DNA of 64,000 nucleotides from Biostraticola tofi (GCF_004343195.1 NZ_SMCR01000001.1:720055-784054), one strand, 5' to 3'. Numbered from the stretch's first letter, positions 52,087 through 62,811 are shown. The notes: generated from the letters alone by a model not told the origin. Made by a program: numbers and translations.

Positions 52087-52887
52087 CTACCGCGCGGAAT
52101 AAGCACGTACCTGACCGCTCAGTCCGCTGGCCTGGTTTAGCTCCGGCAGCGAGGACTGCAGTTTCTGCTTCGAGGCATCCGGACCAACGAATATCCGGGT
52201 TATTTCCCCCTGGACCGGGGTTGCGGGCACGGTAAATACCCGGTAACCGGACAACCGCAGTCTGGCGACGATTTCGCTCACTCTGGCGGCGTTTTTCAGC
52301 GCCCCGAGCTGCACCACCCACGCCTGTCCCTTGGGCGCCTGCTCCGCCGGCGCGGCCGCCGGTGTGTCGACCGGCGCCGGGGCGGCAGGCCGGGAAACTG
52401 GCGTTTCTGCCGGCGTTGCCGGTCTGGCTGCGGGGCTAGCTACCGGCGCAGGCGTTGCCGGTTTCGGCGCAGGCTTGGCCACCGGTTTAGCCTCGGGGCG
52501 GGTCTCGGTTTTAACCGGCGGCCGGTTTTCCTGCCTGGGCGGTTTGACGGCAGTAGCGGGCTGACTCGGCCTGACCGACTGCGGTGCCACGGTAGCGGGT
52601 TGCGCCGGGGTCTGTGGCAAGGGGATTGAGGCATCTTCCAACGCGGATTTATTGGCTTCTTCTACCGCAGCACCGGCCCCTTCCGGCGGTTGAACCGGCA
52701 ATGATGGATTTGCCTGCGAAGCGCTGTCGATTTCATCGGTATCCCCGGGTTTAGGCACCAGCGGAATGGCCGCAAATTCGTCCTGATAATGCTTCTTCTT
52801 GCCGTCAAGCAGGCCCGGCAGCACGATAACGCCCAATGCCACGATAATGATGGTGCCTACCAGGCGGTTTTGGAACTTACTCGCCAC
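52087..52887 (-). CDS. dedD: Cell-division SPOR-domain protein DedD
   Basis: A 266-residue protein (E. coli 220): one N-terminal membrane helix (about residues 7–26, LVGTIIIVALGVIVLPGLL), a long Ala/Pro-rich periplasmic linker, and a C-terminal SPOR domain (AWVVQLGALKNAARVSEIV onward) that binds denuded septal glycan. GTG at 52885–52887 is the likely start since GGAGA lies seven bases upstream and the sequence then begins VASKFQNRLVG. The linker is about 45 residues longer than in E. coli, with repeated PAP/PAKP-type elements. Confidence 0.94.
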   Translation of the reverse strand: MASKFQNRLVGTIIIVALGVIVLPGLLDGKKKHYQDEFAAIPLVPKPGDTDEIDSASQANPSLPVQPPEGAGAAVEEANKSALEDASIPLPQTPAQPATVAPQSVRPSQPATAVKPPRQENRPPVKTETRPEAKPVAKPAPKPATPAPVASPAARPATPAETPVSRPAAPAPVDTPAAAPAEQAPKGQAWVVQLGALKNAARVSEIVARLRLSGYRVFTVPATPVQGEITRIFVGPDASKQKLQSSLPELNQASGLSGQVRAYSAR

Positions 52888-52888
52888 G

Positions 52889-54145
52889 TTAACTCTCCGC
52901 ATCCACTAGCGCCATGACCGGAGCCACGGTATGAAAAGAACCAAACACCAGCACGCAGTCTTCAGCGGCGGCATCCGCCATCGCCTGGCGCCAGGCAGTC
53001 GCCACATCGCTGAACTGGCGAGCACCGGGCAGATGAGCGGCAAGCTCGGCGGCCTCGGCTGCCCTGGGACCCGTAAGCGACGCACAATACCATTGGTCCA
53101 CCTGGCCTTGCAGACAGGCCAGCGTACCGGCGATGTCCTTATCGGCCAGCATCCCTACTACCGCCCGCAGTTGTCCGGTCAGGTTCAACTGGCCAAGCCG
53201 TTGGGACAGGTAGGCCGCCGCATGGGGGTTGTGGGCTACATCAAGGATTTGCAGCGGTGCCTGGCCGATAACCTGGAAGCGGCCCGGCAGGCTGGCCTGA
53301 CGTATGCCCTGCCGGATCGCCTGCTCACTGATACTGAGTGGCGATTGCAGTAATGCCGCCAGTGCGGTGGCGGCGTTCGGCAATGGGATCGACGGCAGCG
53401 GCAGACCGGTTAAAGCCCGCTCTGGCGAGCGCCATTGCCAGCTGTCATCCTGCTGTTGCCACCACCAGTCACGGTTGCAGCAGCACAGGGCGGCACCGAC
53501 CGTGTCGGCCGCCAGATCAATCGTCGCCGGGCGATCGGGTTCACCGACGACCGCCGGCTTGCCGGCACGGAAAATACCGGCTTTTTCCCGACCGATGCTT
53601 TCCCGGCTATCGCCCAGGTAATCCATATGGTCGAGGGCGATGCTGGTAATCACCGCAACGTCGGCATTGATAATATTGGTGGCATCCAGCCTGCCACCCA
53701 GCCCGACTTCAAGGATCACTACGTCCAGTCCAGCCTGCCTGAAAAGCGCCAGCGCCGACAGCGTGCTGAATTCAAAATAGCTTAAGGAGATCGAACCCCG
53801 CCCGGCTTCTATCTGCGCCATTGCCGCGGTGTGAAGCGATTCAGGCAATTCCTGCCCCTGAATGCGCACCCTTTCAGTGTAACGCAGCAGGTGGGGAGAG
53901 CTGTAAACACCGACCCTCATTCCGGCGGCCAGCAGGATAGACTCAAGCAGACAGCAGGTAGTGCCCTTGCCATTGGTACCGGCAACGGTAAACACCAACG
54001 GTGCCGGCGAAAGCAGGGAAAGCGTTTCGGCAACCTGTCTGACGCGTTCCAGCCCAAGATCAATCGGCCGGTTGTGCAGGCGTTCGAGGTAATAAAGCCA
54101 CGCGGCGAGGGGCGACGTGGCTTCAGGAGTAAGAAGGTTATCCAT
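52889..54145 (-). CDS. folC: Bifunctional folylpolyglutamate / dihydrofolate synthase
   Basis: A 418-residue Mur-ligase-family enzyme (E. coli 422) that makes dihydrofolate and adds glutamates to folates. The ATP-binding loop FTVAGTNGKGTT is at residues 52–63, and the Mur-type EVGLGGRLDATN block follows. Its stop lies two bases before the dedD GTG (TAACGTG), so the genes are tightly linked. Confidence 0.97.
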   Translation of the reverse strand: MDNLLTPEATSPLAAWLYYLERLHNRPIDLGLERVRQVAETLSLLSPAPLVFTVAGTNGKGTTCCLLESILLAAGMRVGVYSSPHLLRYTERVRIQGQELPESLHTAAMAQIEAGRGSISLSYFEFSTLSALALFRQAGLDVVILEVGLGGRLDATNIINADVAVITSIALDHMDYLGDSRESIGREKAGIFRAGKPAVVGEPDRPATIDLAADTVGAALCCCNRDWWWQQQDDSWQWRSPERALTGLPLPSIPLPNAATALAALLQSPLSISEQAIRQGIRQASLPGRFQVIGQAPLQILDVAHNPHAAAYLSQRLGQLNLTGQLRAVVGMLADKDIAGTLACLQGQVDQWYCASLTGPRAAEAAELAAHLPGARQFSDVATAWRQAMADAAAEDCVLVFGSFHTVAPVMALVDAES

Positions 54146-54221
54146 ACGTCCCGTTCATCAACTGAGCGCTTCAACCAGAAGCCTGGTCCCCGAACCCGGA
54201 GACCCGCCCCCAGCCGAGCTA

Positions 54222-55142
54222 TTATGCTTCGTCGTGTGCATCCGACAGAGGGTTTTCAGGATGGGATTCCTGCACCGGTGTGGATTCAGGCTGCGGCTGA
54301 TGAGTCAGCTTGGCCAATACACCGGCGAGCTTTAAACGCATGTCCGGGCGACGCACGATCATATCGATAGCGCCCTTCTCCAGCAAAAACTCGCTGCGCT
54401 GGAATCCGGCCGGCAGTTTTTCACGCACCGTCTGCTCGATAACCCGCGGTCCGGCAAAGCCGATAAGCGCTTTCGGCTCCGCCACATTAAGATCGCCAAG
54501 CATCGCCAGGCTGGCTGATACGCCACCCATGGTCGGGTCGGTCAGCACCGAGATATACGGCAAGCGGCGGGCACGGAGTTTAGCCAGGGCCGCACTGGTC
54601 TTGGCCATTTGCATCAGCGACATCAGCGCTTCCTGCATACGGGCGCCGCCGCTGGCGGAGAAACAGACCAGCGGACAGCCATCTTCCATTGCCTGCTCAA
54701 CCGCACGGACAAAGCGCGCGCCGACAACCGATGACATCGAGCCACCGATAAAAGCGAATTCAAAAGAAGCCACCACAATAGGCATGCCATACAGCGTGCC
54801 TTTCATCACTATCAAGGCATCTTTTTCATCAGTCGCTTTCTGAGCCGCCGCCAGACGATCCTTGTACTTCTTCGAGTCCCGGAATTTCAGGATATCCCTT
54901 GGCTCGAGCTCGCTGCCCAATTCAAGTTCGCTGCCTTTATCGAGGAAGGCATGGAGCCGCGCGCGGCCGGTCATACGCATATGGTGGTCGCACTTAGGAC
55001 AGACCTCCAGATTACGCTCAAGCTCGGCACGATACAGCACCTGACCACAGCTATCACATTTGGTCCACACGCCCTCAGGAATGTTGGCCCGGCGCGCAGG
55101 GGTGATAGTGCTTTTATTTAGAATTCGTTCAATCCAGCTCAT
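54222..55142 (-). CDS. accD: Acetyl-CoA carboxylase carboxyltransferase subunit beta
   Basis: A 306-residue subunit (E. coli 304) that transfers carboxyl from carboxybiotin to acetyl-CoA with AccA. The N-terminal zinc finger has Cys29, Cys32, Cys48 and Cys51; the crotonase-fold part shows [16 protein letters not shown] and [14 protein letters not shown]. First committed step in fatty-acid synthesis. Confidence 0.98.
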   Translation of the reverse strand: MSWIERILNKSTITPARRANIPEGVWTKCDSCGQVLYRAELERNLEVCPKCDHHMRMTGRARLHAFLDKGSELELGSELEPRDILKFRDSKKYKDRLAAAQKATDEKDALIVMKGTLYGMPIVVASFEFAFIGGSMSSVVGARFVRAVEQAMEDGCPLVCFSASGGARMQEALMSLMQMAKTSAALAKLRARRLPYISVLTDPTMGGVSASLAMLGDLNVAEPKALIGFAGPRVIEQTVREKLPAGFQRSEFLLEKGAIDMIVRRPDMRLKLAGVLAKLTHQPQPESTPVQESHPENPLSDAHDEA

Positions 55143-55346
55143 CGATAACCTTTCTGTTTGAACCCGGCATCCGCCAGTCCGCTATTCATACTTTTAACCG
55201 ATCCAATCACGCAGTATCCGCTACCTGCAGGGTAATCCGCAACGGGATAGCCTTAAAAAAGGTTGCCTATTAAACCATAACGGCCAGCGTCTTGGGAAAG
55301 AAAACTCTGTCTGATGCTCAAAATTCAAACTGCCTGACGCCGGATG

Positions 55347-56009
55347 CTAAGGCTGACGGCTTTTCGCCGCCGCACGGCGATGGCGCCAGACTTCAATCAC
55401 ACCCGGCAATATGGACACCAGGATAATACCGACGATCAACAGTTTCAGGTTTTCCTGTACCACCGGCAGATCGCCAAACAGATAACCGGCATAGGTAAAC
55501 AGCAGCACCCACAGCAGAGCTCCGGTAATGTTATACAGGGCGAAATGACGATAAGTCATATGCCCCATACCTGCGACAAACGGCGCGAAGGTGCGCACTA
55601 TCGGCACAAAGCGCGCCAGGATAATCGTTTTACCGCCGTGACGAGCATAAAACTGGTGGGTTTTATCCAGATAACTGCGTCGGAAAATGCGTGAATCAGG
55701 GTTGCTGAACAGTTTTTCCCCGAATAATCGACCGATCATGTAGTTGACCGCATCGCCAAGTATGGCGGCGCACACCAGCAGGAACACCATCAGATGCACA
55801 TCCAGGCTATTGGACGGCAGTGCCGCCAGCGCACCGGCGACAAACAGCAATGAGTCGCCCGGCAGAAATGGCGTTACCACCAGCCCGGTTTCACAAAAAA
55901 GAATCAGGAACAAAATCGCGTAAATCCACATACCGTATTGCGCCACCAGTTCCGCCAGATGGACGTCGATGTGCAAAATAAAATCAATGATGAACCTGAT
56001 AAATTCCAT
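55347..56009 (-). CDS. dedA: DedA family membrane protein
   Basis: A 220-residue inner-membrane protein (E. coli DedA 219) of the DedA/VTT family, linked to polyprenyl-phosphate or phospholipid flipping and membrane-potential homeostasis. Family motif [14 protein letters not shown] and the [19 protein letters not shown] block with conserved Arg and Pro are present. ATG at 56007–56009 is chosen by similarity and an AGGGA site; the frame is open further upstream but unlike DedA. Confidence 0.95.
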   Translation of the reverse strand: MEFIRFIIDFILHIDVHLAELVAQYGMWIYAILFLILFCETGLVVTPFLPGDSLLFVAGALAALPSNSLDVHLMVFLLVCAAILGDAVNYMIGRLFGEKLFSNPDSRIFRRSYLDKTHQFYARHGGKTIILARFVPIVRTFAPFVAGMGHMTYRHFALYNITGALLWVLLFTYAGYLFGDLPVVQENLKLLIVGIILVSILPGVIEVWRHRRAAAKSRQP

Positions 56010-56052
56010 GATAAGTATCCCTGAAACGCAAAATAAGTATAAACCCCAGTGA

Positions 56053-56874
56053 CTAATCAGCCAGAAACAGCGGGCCCAACGCCTGGTCCGGCAGATGGAA
56101 CGGGGCTGGGTAATCGACGCCCACCAGATAAAGCCCCTCAGCTCTGGCAGTGGCCGCCGCCAGCGTCCGGTCGCGAGCCGCAAGCAATTCGCCTATCCAG
56201 GACTCAGGCCGGTTGTTACTGCCCACTTCCATCAGACTGCCGACAATATTACGAACCATGTGATGTACAAAAGCATTCGCTTTGATATCTACCACGATGT
56301 AAGGCCCGTGACGCGTAACCTTTAAATGTTTTACATTTCGCCAGGGCGTACGCGACTGGCACTGCAGGGCGCGAAACGAGGTGAAATCATTTTCACCCAA
56401 CAGCGCCTGCCCTGCCCGTTCCATGCGTTCGGCGTCCAGCGGATGGTAAAAATGGGTCAGGCCCGGCGAAAGGATCGCCGGCCGAAAGCGATGATTATAG
56501 ATAATGTAACGGTAACGGCGAGCCGTCGCGCTGAAACGGGCGTGAAAATCTTCGCTGACATGTGTTACCCAGCGTACGGCGATATCAGGCGGCAAATTTG
56601 CGTTTACCCCCAGCGTCCAGGCCGCATCCTGTCGATGTGAATCGGTTTCAAAATGGACCACCTGGCCGGTAGCGTGCACGCCGGCATCGGTCCGTCCGGC
56701 GCAGAACACCGTCACCGGGCGATCGGCGACTTTGGACAGCGCCAGTTCCAGGCACCCCTGGACACTGGCGACCTCCTGCTGACGTTGCCAGCCGTAGTAA
56801 CGGCTGCCATCGTATTCAATTCCCAAGGCGATCTTGGCGGGCGAGCGACTGTCGCCTGAAGCAGACGGCACCAT
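56053..56874 (-). CDS. truA: tRNA pseudouridine(38–40) synthase
   Basis: A 273-residue enzyme (E. coli 270) that makes pseudouridine at tRNA positions 38–40. Catalytic Asp63 lies in [14 protein letters not shown]. Its ATG overlaps the usg stop (TAATG), so translation is probably coupled to usg. Confidence 0.97.
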   Translation of the reverse strand: MVPSASGDSRSPAKIALGIEYDGSRYYGWQRQQEVASVQGCLELALSKVADRPVTVFCAGRTDAGVHATGQVVHFETDSHRQDAAWTLGVNANLPPDIAVRWVTHVSEDFHARFSATARRYRYIIYNHRFRPAILSPGLTHFYHPLDAERMERAGQALLGENDFTSFRALQCQSRTPWRNVKHLKVTRHGPYIVVDIKANAFVHHMVRNIVGSLMEVGSNNRPESWIGELLAARDRTLAAATARAEGLYLVGVDYPAPFHLPDQALGPLFLAD

Positions 56875-57884
56875 TAATAGAAATACTCCCCGGCCAGCGA
56901 CTCTGCGGTCTGCAGCGTCATCAGCGCACCGCCGAAGCGGACATTATCGGCCACAGACCAGAAATGCAGTAAATCCGGCATGCCATAGTCATTACGTAGG
57001 CAACCGATACTCAGATGCGCCTGGCCGGAGGCGTCTTCTACCGGCGTCGGATATTCCTGGCCATCGCTCAGGGCAATATCCTCGTTTTCGGCCAAGGCAT
57101 CACGGGCTTCTTCTGCTCCCATGGGACGCAGGGTTTCCACATGAACCATCTGTGAATGACCATAGAATACCGGGGCCTGAACACTGCTTACCGAAACCGG
57201 CAGACCGTCATCTTGCAAAATTTTACGAATTTCATCCACCAGACGGCGCTCAACCTGCACACTGCCCAGCTCATCGGCCACCAGCGGCATCAGGTTGAAC
57301 GCCAGTTGGCGATCATAAAACCCGGCTTCGATCGGCAGGCCATTCAGCAAGCGGGCGCTCTGCCCCGCCAGCGCATCCACCGCAACCTTGCCCTGGCCCG
57401 AAGCCGAAAGCAGATTACTGACATGCAGGCGTCCGATACCGGCCAGATCGTTAAGCGGTTTAACCGCCAGCAGCACTTGACTGGTGAGACTGTGGGCCAC
57501 TGAAATCAGGTTGCGGTTGCGGTAATCCGCCAATACCTGGTTATTGACGCCTGGCACCACCAGTGGAACATCCGGCTCAAGGCTGAACAAGCCACTGGTA
57601 TCGATGACCAGGCAGCCGGCGGCAGCGGCCTGCTCCGCATAGAGGGCGGACGCACCGGCACCCGCGACAAAAAAAGCCATTTGCGCCGACGACCAGTCAA
57701 ATTCGCGGGCGTCGGTGACCAGCAGGCTTTTGCCTTCAAATCTTACCGTCTCACCAGCGCTGCGTTCGCTGGACAGCAAAAAAAGCTCCCCAATCGGGAA
57801 CTGACGTTCCTGCATCAGTTCCAGCAGTGCTGTACCCACGGCACCTGTAGCACCCAGCAGTGCAATATTCCAGCCGTCAGACAT
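56874..57884 (-). CDS. usg: Aspartate-semialdehyde dehydrogenase-like protein Usg
   Basis: A 336-residue protein (E. coli Usg 337) with the aspartate-semialdehyde dehydrogenase fold; the NADP loop is [13 protein letters not shown]. Where true dehydrogenases have the catalytic Cys (NPNCST-type), this protein reads [12 protein letters not shown], so it lacks the nucleophile and is unlikely to have that activity. Function unknown; tightly linked to truA. Confidence 0.95.
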   Translation of the reverse strand: MSDGWNIALLGATGAVGTALLELMQERQFPIGELFLLSSERSAGETVRFEGKSLLVTDAREFDWSSAQMAFFVAGAGASALYAEQAAAAGCLVIDTSGLFSLEPDVPLVVPGVNNQVLADYRNRNLISVAHSLTSQVLLAVKPLNDLAGIGRLHVSNLLSASGQGKVAVDALAGQSARLLNGLPIEAGFYDRQLAFNLMPLVADELGSVQVERRLVDEIRKILQDDGLPVSVSSVQAPVFYGHSQMVHVETLRPMGAEEARDALAENEDIALSDGQEYPTPVEDASGQAHLSIGCLRNDYGMPDLLHFWSVADNVRFGGALMTLQTAESLAGEYFY

Positions 57885-57955
57885 AGGTTTCTCTCCAGAA
57901 AATAAATAACCGGCGTGGCCGTTCGGCGGTCCGGTCGTGGTTATCGCAAAAGATG

Positions 57956-59092
57956 TTAACGGGAAGGCGCCAGCCCGGCGTTGAATCCCAGTTCGGCAAG
58001 CAGTGCCGCACTGGCTGCATTATCGGTCTCAACCCGCAAGGAAGACCATTCGCGTCTCACGGGATAATCCCGGCGCAGGCGGTCGAATTCTCCGGCGGCT
58101 GCAGCTGCCCGGCGCAGCATTCCGTCATCGCGGCGCACATCATACACTAAATGCACCAACTGACGGAGCATGCTTTCATCCAGTTCACCGCGGATGGCAA
58201 CCGATGCCACTGCCGGAGGCGGTAGCAGGCTATCAAGCGCAACCGGGTCGTTTACCCCGATAAACCGGCTGAAGGCGTCATACACCTGCGTGGTGCCCCG
58301 GGCTTTTCCCTCCAGGCTGTAACCGGCGATATGAGGGGTCGCCAGGCTGACCCTGGACAGCAGCGGCAAGCAGAGATCAGGTTCCGGCTCCCACACGTCC
58401 AGCACCACCGACAACGGCTTACCGGTCTGAAGTACGCGCAACAGCGCGGCATTGTCCACCACCGGTCCGCGACAGGCATTGATAAGAATTGCATTATCGG
58501 GCAGGCATGCCAGCAGCGCCTCGTCCACCAGATGCCGGGTCCGATATGCCCCCTGGTCAGTGAGCGGCGTGTGGAAGGTAAGCACGTCCGCCTCGCGCAC
58601 CAGTGTCGCCAGGTCAGCAAAATCCCCCTCATCGCCGCGGTCGGCGCGCAGCGGATCGCACAGTAGCGTTCGCACGCCGAGAGCGCTGAGGCGCTGATTG
58701 AGCCGGCTACCGACATTGCCGACGCCGATGATGCCCACGGTACGGTCTTTCAGTAAAAAATCATCCCGCTGGCCGAGGCTGAGCAACGCCGAGATGACGT
58801 ACTCAACGACCGCCAGCGCATTGCAGCCTGGCGCTGCTGAAAAACCAATACCCGCCTGCTCAAGCCAGGCCTCATCCACATGATCAGTCCCGGCGGTTGC
58901 CGATCCGACAAAGCGGATAGCGCTATTGGCCAGCAATGACGCCGTCACCGGCGTCACCGATCTGACCATCAGCGCATCAGTCTGGCCCAAGGCAGCAGAG
59001 TTTATCCGCCTACCGGGCAGCGAGCGCACCGCTCCCAATCGCCCGAATAATTGATGGGCGTAGGGCATATTCTCATCCAGCAGAATGTTCAC
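57956..59092 (-). CDS. pdxB: Erythronate-4-phosphate dehydrogenase
   Basis: A 378-residue enzyme (same as E. coli PdxB) in the DXP-dependent pyridoxal phosphate pathway. GTG at 59090–59092 is chosen because GGGGAG lies just upstream and the length then matches exactly. NAD loop [12 protein letters not shown] near residues 120–131; catalytic Arg208 (NACRGP), Glu237 (VWEPEPDL) and His254 (TPHIAGYS) are all at E. coli positions. Confidence 0.97.
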   Translation of the reverse strand: MNILLDENMPYAHQLFGRLGAVRSLPGRRINSAALGQTDALMVRSVTPVTASLLANSAIRFVGSATAGTDHVDEAWLEQAGIGFSAAPGCNALAVVEYVISALLSLGQRDDFLLKDRTVGIIGVGNVGSRLNQRLSALGVRTLLCDPLRADRGDEGDFADLATLVREADVLTFHTPLTDQGAYRTRHLVDEALLACLPDNAILINACRGPVVDNAALLRVLQTGKPLSVVLDVWEPEPDLCLPLLSRVSLATPHIAGYSLEGKARGTTQVYDAFSRFIGVNDPVALDSLLPPPAVASVAIRGELDESMLRQLVHLVYDVRRDDGMLRRAAAAAGEFDRLRRDYPVRREWSSLRVETDNAASAALLAELGFNAGLAPSR

Positions 59093-59327
59093 TTCAGTCT
59101 CCCCGGGCAATAGCCCTGTTAGCCGGCAAAACAGGCGGGTATTTTGCCATCGAACGCTAGCAAATCCCAACGGTATGCCGTCATTGTGCGGCCAATGGCC
59201 ACCGACCGATCAGGCGTTATTCGCACAACATGCGGCTAACATTCCACAAATAACATGATATTAACTTATTGTTTCCCGGCCAAACCCGTAGAATGCCACC
59301 GTTACTGTTTATTGAAAGAGGGTATCC

Positions 59328-60227
59328 ATGACGTTTTTTTACCCCCTGGTGGCCGTGCTGTTATGGTCGGTGAACGCCATCGTCAGCAAAATGGCGGCCG
59401 GGCTTATTGATCCCGGGGCCATTTCTTTTTACCGCTGGCTTTTGGCGTTCTTGCTGATGACGCCGTTTGTGCTGCCTGGCGTGTGGCGTAACCGTGCCGC
59501 GGTGAAACACCATGCGTGGCGACTTTTTATCCTGGGACTGCTGGGCATGGTGCTGTATCAAAGTCTGGCGTACTATGCCGCCCATAGTGTCACCGCCCTG
59601 TTTATCGGTATCCTTAATTCATTGATTCCCCTGCTGACGGTGCTGCTGAGTATTCTGCTGCTGGGCATCGCCCCGACACTGGGCGTGCTGCTCGGTGCCT
59701 TGCTGTCGCTGGTCGGGTTGGTCTGGCTCATCAGCGAGGGCCATCCGGCGACGCTGATGAGCCAGGGCATCGGCCTGGGCGAGTTGATGATGCTGGCCGC
59801 CTCAACATCCTATGCCCTTTACGGCGTGCTCACCCGTCGCTGGTCTATCAATCTGCCTAATTGGCAGTCGCTGTATGTGCAGGTGTTTTTCGGCGTATTG
59901 CTGCTGCTGCCCGGCTTTTTACTGGCGCCCGATATCGCCCTGACGCCTCAGAATATCCCGTTGGTGCTGTTTGCCGGCATTGCGGCTTCGCTGGTGGCTC
60001 CTTTTCTGTGGATCCAGGGGGTCATACGCCTGGGCGCCAATACCACCTCGATATTTATGTACCTGGCCCCGGTTTTTACCGCCCTCATTGCGATACTGTT
60101 TCTGCAAGAACAGCTTCAGGCATTTCATTTGGTGGGAGGGGGCATTACCCTTGCCGGGGTCGTTTTGGCACAGCGATTGCGTATCCCTCTGAAACGGCGC
60201 CAGCGCGAAAAACATAAAATGCGCTAG
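59328..60227 (+). CDS. EamA-family (DMT superfamily) transporter
   Basis: A 299-residue membrane protein with about ten helices in two EamA repeats (roughly residues 3–133 and 147–286), a basic cytoplasmic tail (LKRRQREKHKM) and a clear GAGGG ribosome site. Members export metabolites such as amino acids or drugs; the substrate cannot be told from sequence. It is divergent from pdxB and sits between pdxB and flk, which are neighbours in E. coli. Confidence 0.88.
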   Translation: MTFFYPLVAVLLWSVNAIVSKMAAGLIDPGAISFYRWLLAFLLMTPFVLPGVWRNRAAVKHHAWRLFILGLLGMVLYQSLAYYAAHSVTALFIGILNSLIPLLTVLLSILLLGIAPTLGVLLGALLSLVGLVWLISEGHPATLMSQGIGLGELMMLAASTSYALYGVLTRRWSINLPNWQSLYVQVFFGVLLLLPGFLLAPDIALTPQNIPLVLFAGIAASLVAPFLWIQGVIRLGANTTSIFMYLAPVFTALIAILFLQEQLQAFHLVGGGITLAGVVLAQRLRIPLKRRQREKHKMR

Positions 60228-60347
60228 TGTTGGTTGTAGCTACCTTAATATTTCGTGGCTTGTTATTATGCGCCGCATTATCTCAGACGCCGGCCGTGCA
60301 GACCGGGTTGAGCGACTCGCAACCCATCAGGTGAAAGGGCCAATTAT

Positions 60348-61421
60348 ATGCAACCTGTCAAAGGTCCCGGCACGCCGGCGAACGGCGTACCTCCCCGCAA
60401 CCCGACGGCGGCGGCCCTACCCGGCCAGCCGCCCCGCGGGCCGGCGGTCGCGCCCCCGACCATCAGTGGCGGCGATGCCCCGCTGACCAGCGTGCAGCGA
60501 ACGTCCCTGGAGCGGATGGTGATCCGGATCATGGCACTGACCAACAGCAAGGCGGTCGAGATTTGGGCCGCGCTTCGCCATCAGTTGGGCATTCCTGTCG
60601 AAGGCGAGCTGACCGCCAGTCATTTCCAGCCGGCACTGCAGCTGCTGCAAACCCGTCTCGACCTGGCTCGGGACACCCATGCCGGCCGGCAGCTGATGCA
60701 GCAGCTTTCCGAACTGCTGACGCAGGGCAATAACCGCCAGGCGGTGAGCGATTATATTCGTCAGCAGTTCGGTCATACGGTGCTCAGTCAGCTTACCGCC
60801 GCCGAACTGCGCCAGGTGGTCACCCTGCTGCAGGCCGGAAACTTGGCCATCCCTCATCCGCAGCAGGCTGCCCTGACCGACCGCACGCTGCTGCCGGCCG
60901 AGCACCACGCGCTAAACCAGCAGATCACCCGTCTGGCAGCCGCCACCGGTGAATCGCCGGCCACGCTTTGGCAAAGCCTGCTGGCCATGATGGGGCTGAA
61001 GGCCGGTGATCCTATCCCGGCGCGTCACTTTACTCTGCTGATGCAGTTCCTGCAGGGGCATGTGACGCTTGCCCAGCAGGCATCCCCGACCCTGGCCACT
61101 ATTTTGGCGGTGCTGAAACAGCCGACCAATCGCAATGAGCAGCAAGCGGTAGAGGCCTACTGCCAACAGCACTTCAATGCCGGCATCGCCATCCCGCTGA
61201 GTTCGACGCAGGTCAGCGCAGTGATGCAGTTCCTGTTTATCTATCGGCTGACGCGCACGCAAAGCCAGCATCAAACACCGGACGCCAGACTGCTGCAGCC
61301 GGCAACCAGCCCGCTTATTGATACCGGACAGCCTCATCCAGCGCAGCGTAAACCCCCGGCTTTGTGGCTGGCAGCATTGATAGTGGCGGTAGCGGCAGCA
61401 TTGTTGGCGCTGCTTATCTAG
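60348..61421 (+). CDS. flk: Flagellar regulator Flk
   Basis: A 357-residue protein (E. coli 331) with a Pro/Ala-rich cytoplasmic N-terminus, a long helical part matching E. coli Flk (TSVQRTSLERM, GNNRQAVSDYIRQQFG, LLPAEHHALNQQ) and one C-terminal membrane helix (LWLAALIVAVAAALLALLI). In Salmonella it keeps hook-substrate export from switching too early. It is followed by a terminator shared with fabB. Confidence 0.9.
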   Translation: MQPVKGPGTPANGVPPRNPTAAALPGQPPRGPAVAPPTISGGDAPLTSVQRTSLERMVIRIMALTNSKAVEIWAALRHQLGIPVEGELTASHFQPALQLLQTRLDLARDTHAGRQLMQQLSELLTQGNNRQAVSDYIRQQFGHTVLSQLTAAELRQVVTLLQAGNLAIPHPQQAALTDRTLLPAEHHALNQQITRLAAATGESPATLWQSLLAMMGLKAGDPIPARHFTLLMQFLQGHVTLAQQASPTLATILAVLKQPTNRNEQQAVEAYCQQHFNAGIAIPLSSTQVSAVMQFLFIYRLTRTQSQHQTPDARLLQPATSPLIDTGQPHPAQRKPPALWLAALIVAVAAALLALLI

Positions 61422-61456
61422 CTGTTATCGGGATTTTAAAAGCTGCAGGCATAAAA

Positions 61457-61480
61457 AAACCACCCGCTATAGGGTGGTTT
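61457..61480. terminator. Bidirectional terminator between flk and fabB
   Basis: A 9-base stem (aaaccaccc / gggtggttt) with a six-base loop, T residues after it on the plus strand and a run of seven A before it (T on the minus strand). It can end both converging transcripts. Confidence 0.9.
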
Positions 61481-61519
61481 TCTGTTCAGCGCGGCGACAT
61501 TGGCCGCACGGTCTGGCCA

Positions 61520-62731
61520 TTACTGATAACGGCGCATCACCAATGTGGCATTGGTGCCGCCAAAGCCGAAGCTGTTGGACATCACGGTGGTCAGCGGACG
61601 TTCGGTCGGCGCGGTAATCAGGTTCATCCCTTCGGCCTGCGGATCCCGCTCCTCGACATTGATACTCGGGGCAATGAAGTTATGCTCCAGCATCAGCAGA
61701 GTATAAATAGCTTCATGTACGCCGGCGGCACCCAGCGAATGACCGGTCATTGCCTTGGTAGATGAAAATGCCGGTTGCTGGTCGCCGAAGGTTTCGCGAA
61801 TGGCCCACAGTTCCTTCACGTCGCCGACCGGAGTGGAAGTGCCATGAACGTTGATGTAGTCGATTGGCGTATCAACACCGTTCATCGCCATCTTCATGCA
61901 GCGAATAGCGCCTTCGCCTGAAGGCGCGACCATGTCGGCGCCGTCCGAATTGGCGCCGTAGCCGACAATCTCAGCATAAATGTGCGCGCCACGGGCCAGG
62001 GCGTGTTCCAGCTCTTCGACCACCACGATACCGCCGCCGCCGGCTATCACAAAGCCGTCGCGATTAACGTCATAAGTCCGGGATGCTTTGGACGGCGTAT
62101 CGTTGTAACGGGTAGACAAGGCACCCATGGCATCGAACTCACAGGCCATTTCCCAGCACAATTCTTCACCGCCGCCGGCAAAGACGACATCCTGTTTGCC
62201 AAGCTGGATCATCTCAACCGCGTTACCGATACAATGCGCCGAGGTCGAACAGGCCGAGCTGATGGAGTAATTGATGCCACGGATTTTAAACGGTGTCGCC
62301 AGGCAGGCGGATACGCCCGACGCCATGGCCTTGGTCACCATGTAAGGGCCAACGCCGCGCAGGCCGCGAGCGCGCATGCCGTCGGAACCGGCAACCTGAT
62401 TGCGCGGGGAACCGCCGCCGGAACCGACAATAAGGCCGGTACGGTCATTAGATACCTGGTCATCAGTCAAACCTGAATCTTTGATCGCCTGTTCCATCGA
62501 CAGATAAGCATATACAGAAGCATCACTCATAAAGCGCGCAATCTTGCGATCAATAAGCCCGGTGGTATCGAGTTTAACGTCACCCCATACATGGCTGCGC
62601 ATACCAGAATCTTTCAGTTCCTGAGAAAAGGTGATTCCGGAGCGGCCTTGCTGCAGAGAGGCCAGAACTTCTTTCTGGTCGTTACCGATACTCGATACGA
62701 TCCCCAGGCCGGTAATCACTGCACGTTTCAT
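61520..62731 (-). CDS. fabB: 3-oxoacyl-[acyl-carrier-protein] synthase I
   Basis: A 403-residue condensing enzyme (E. coli 406) needed for unsaturated fatty-acid synthesis. Catalytic triad: Cys161 (SSACSTSAH), His296 (NVHGTSTP) and His331 ([10 protein letters not shown]). Its promoter carries sites for both FadR and FabR. Confidence 0.98.
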   Translation of the reverse strand: MKRAVITGLGIVSSIGNDQKEVLASLQQGRSGITFSQELKDSGMRSHVWGDVKLDTTGLIDRKIARFMSDASVYAYLSMEQAIKDSGLTDDQVSNDRTGLIVGSGGGSPRNQVAGSDGMRARGLRGVGPYMVTKAMASGVSACLATPFKIRGINYSISSACSTSAHCIGNAVEMIQLGKQDVVFAGGGEELCWEMACEFDAMGALSTRYNDTPSKASRTYDVNRDGFVIAGGGGIVVVEELEHALARGAHIYAEIVGYGANSDGADMVAPSGEGAIRCMKMAMNGVDTPIDYINVHGTSTPVGDVKELWAIRETFGDQQPAFSSTKAMTGHSLGAAGVHEAIYTLLMLEHNFIAPSINVEERDPQAEGMNLITAPTERPLTTVMSNSFGFGGTNATLVMRRYQ

Positions 62732-62770
62732 TTAATACCTCTTGAATTGATATATGAGATTCTGTGACGC

Positions 62771-62799
62771 ACTTTAGCGTACAGTTGTAAGCTGAACAA
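62771..62799 (-). promoter_or_regulatory. fabB promoter
   Basis: On the minus strand, TTGTTC (62794–62799) and TAAAGT (62771–62776) form -35 and -10 elements with a 17-base spacer, ending 39 bases before the fabB ATG. The spacer holds the FabR box and the -35 overlaps the FadR site. Confidence 0.7.
62776..62793 (-). promoter_or_regulatory. FabR operator of fabB
   Basis: The sequence agcgtacagttgtaagct agrees with the FabR palindrome AGCGTACAnnTGTACGCT except at one or two bases in one half. It fills the promoter spacer, where a bound repressor would exclude polymerase. Confidence 0.75.
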
Positions 62800-62811
62800 G
62801 TCCGATCAGAC
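62795..62811 (-). promoter_or_regulatory. FadR site of fabB
   Basis: On the minus strand the site reads GTCTGATCGGACTTGTT, which matches the FadR consensus AGCTGGTCCGACNTGTT at most positions. It lies at and just upstream of the -35, consistent with FadR activation of fabB as in E. coli. Confidence 0.7.

Noticed and set aside
56010-56183. N-terminal extension of dedA by 58 codons
   Set aside because: It overlaps truA in another frame and does not resemble DedA proteins.
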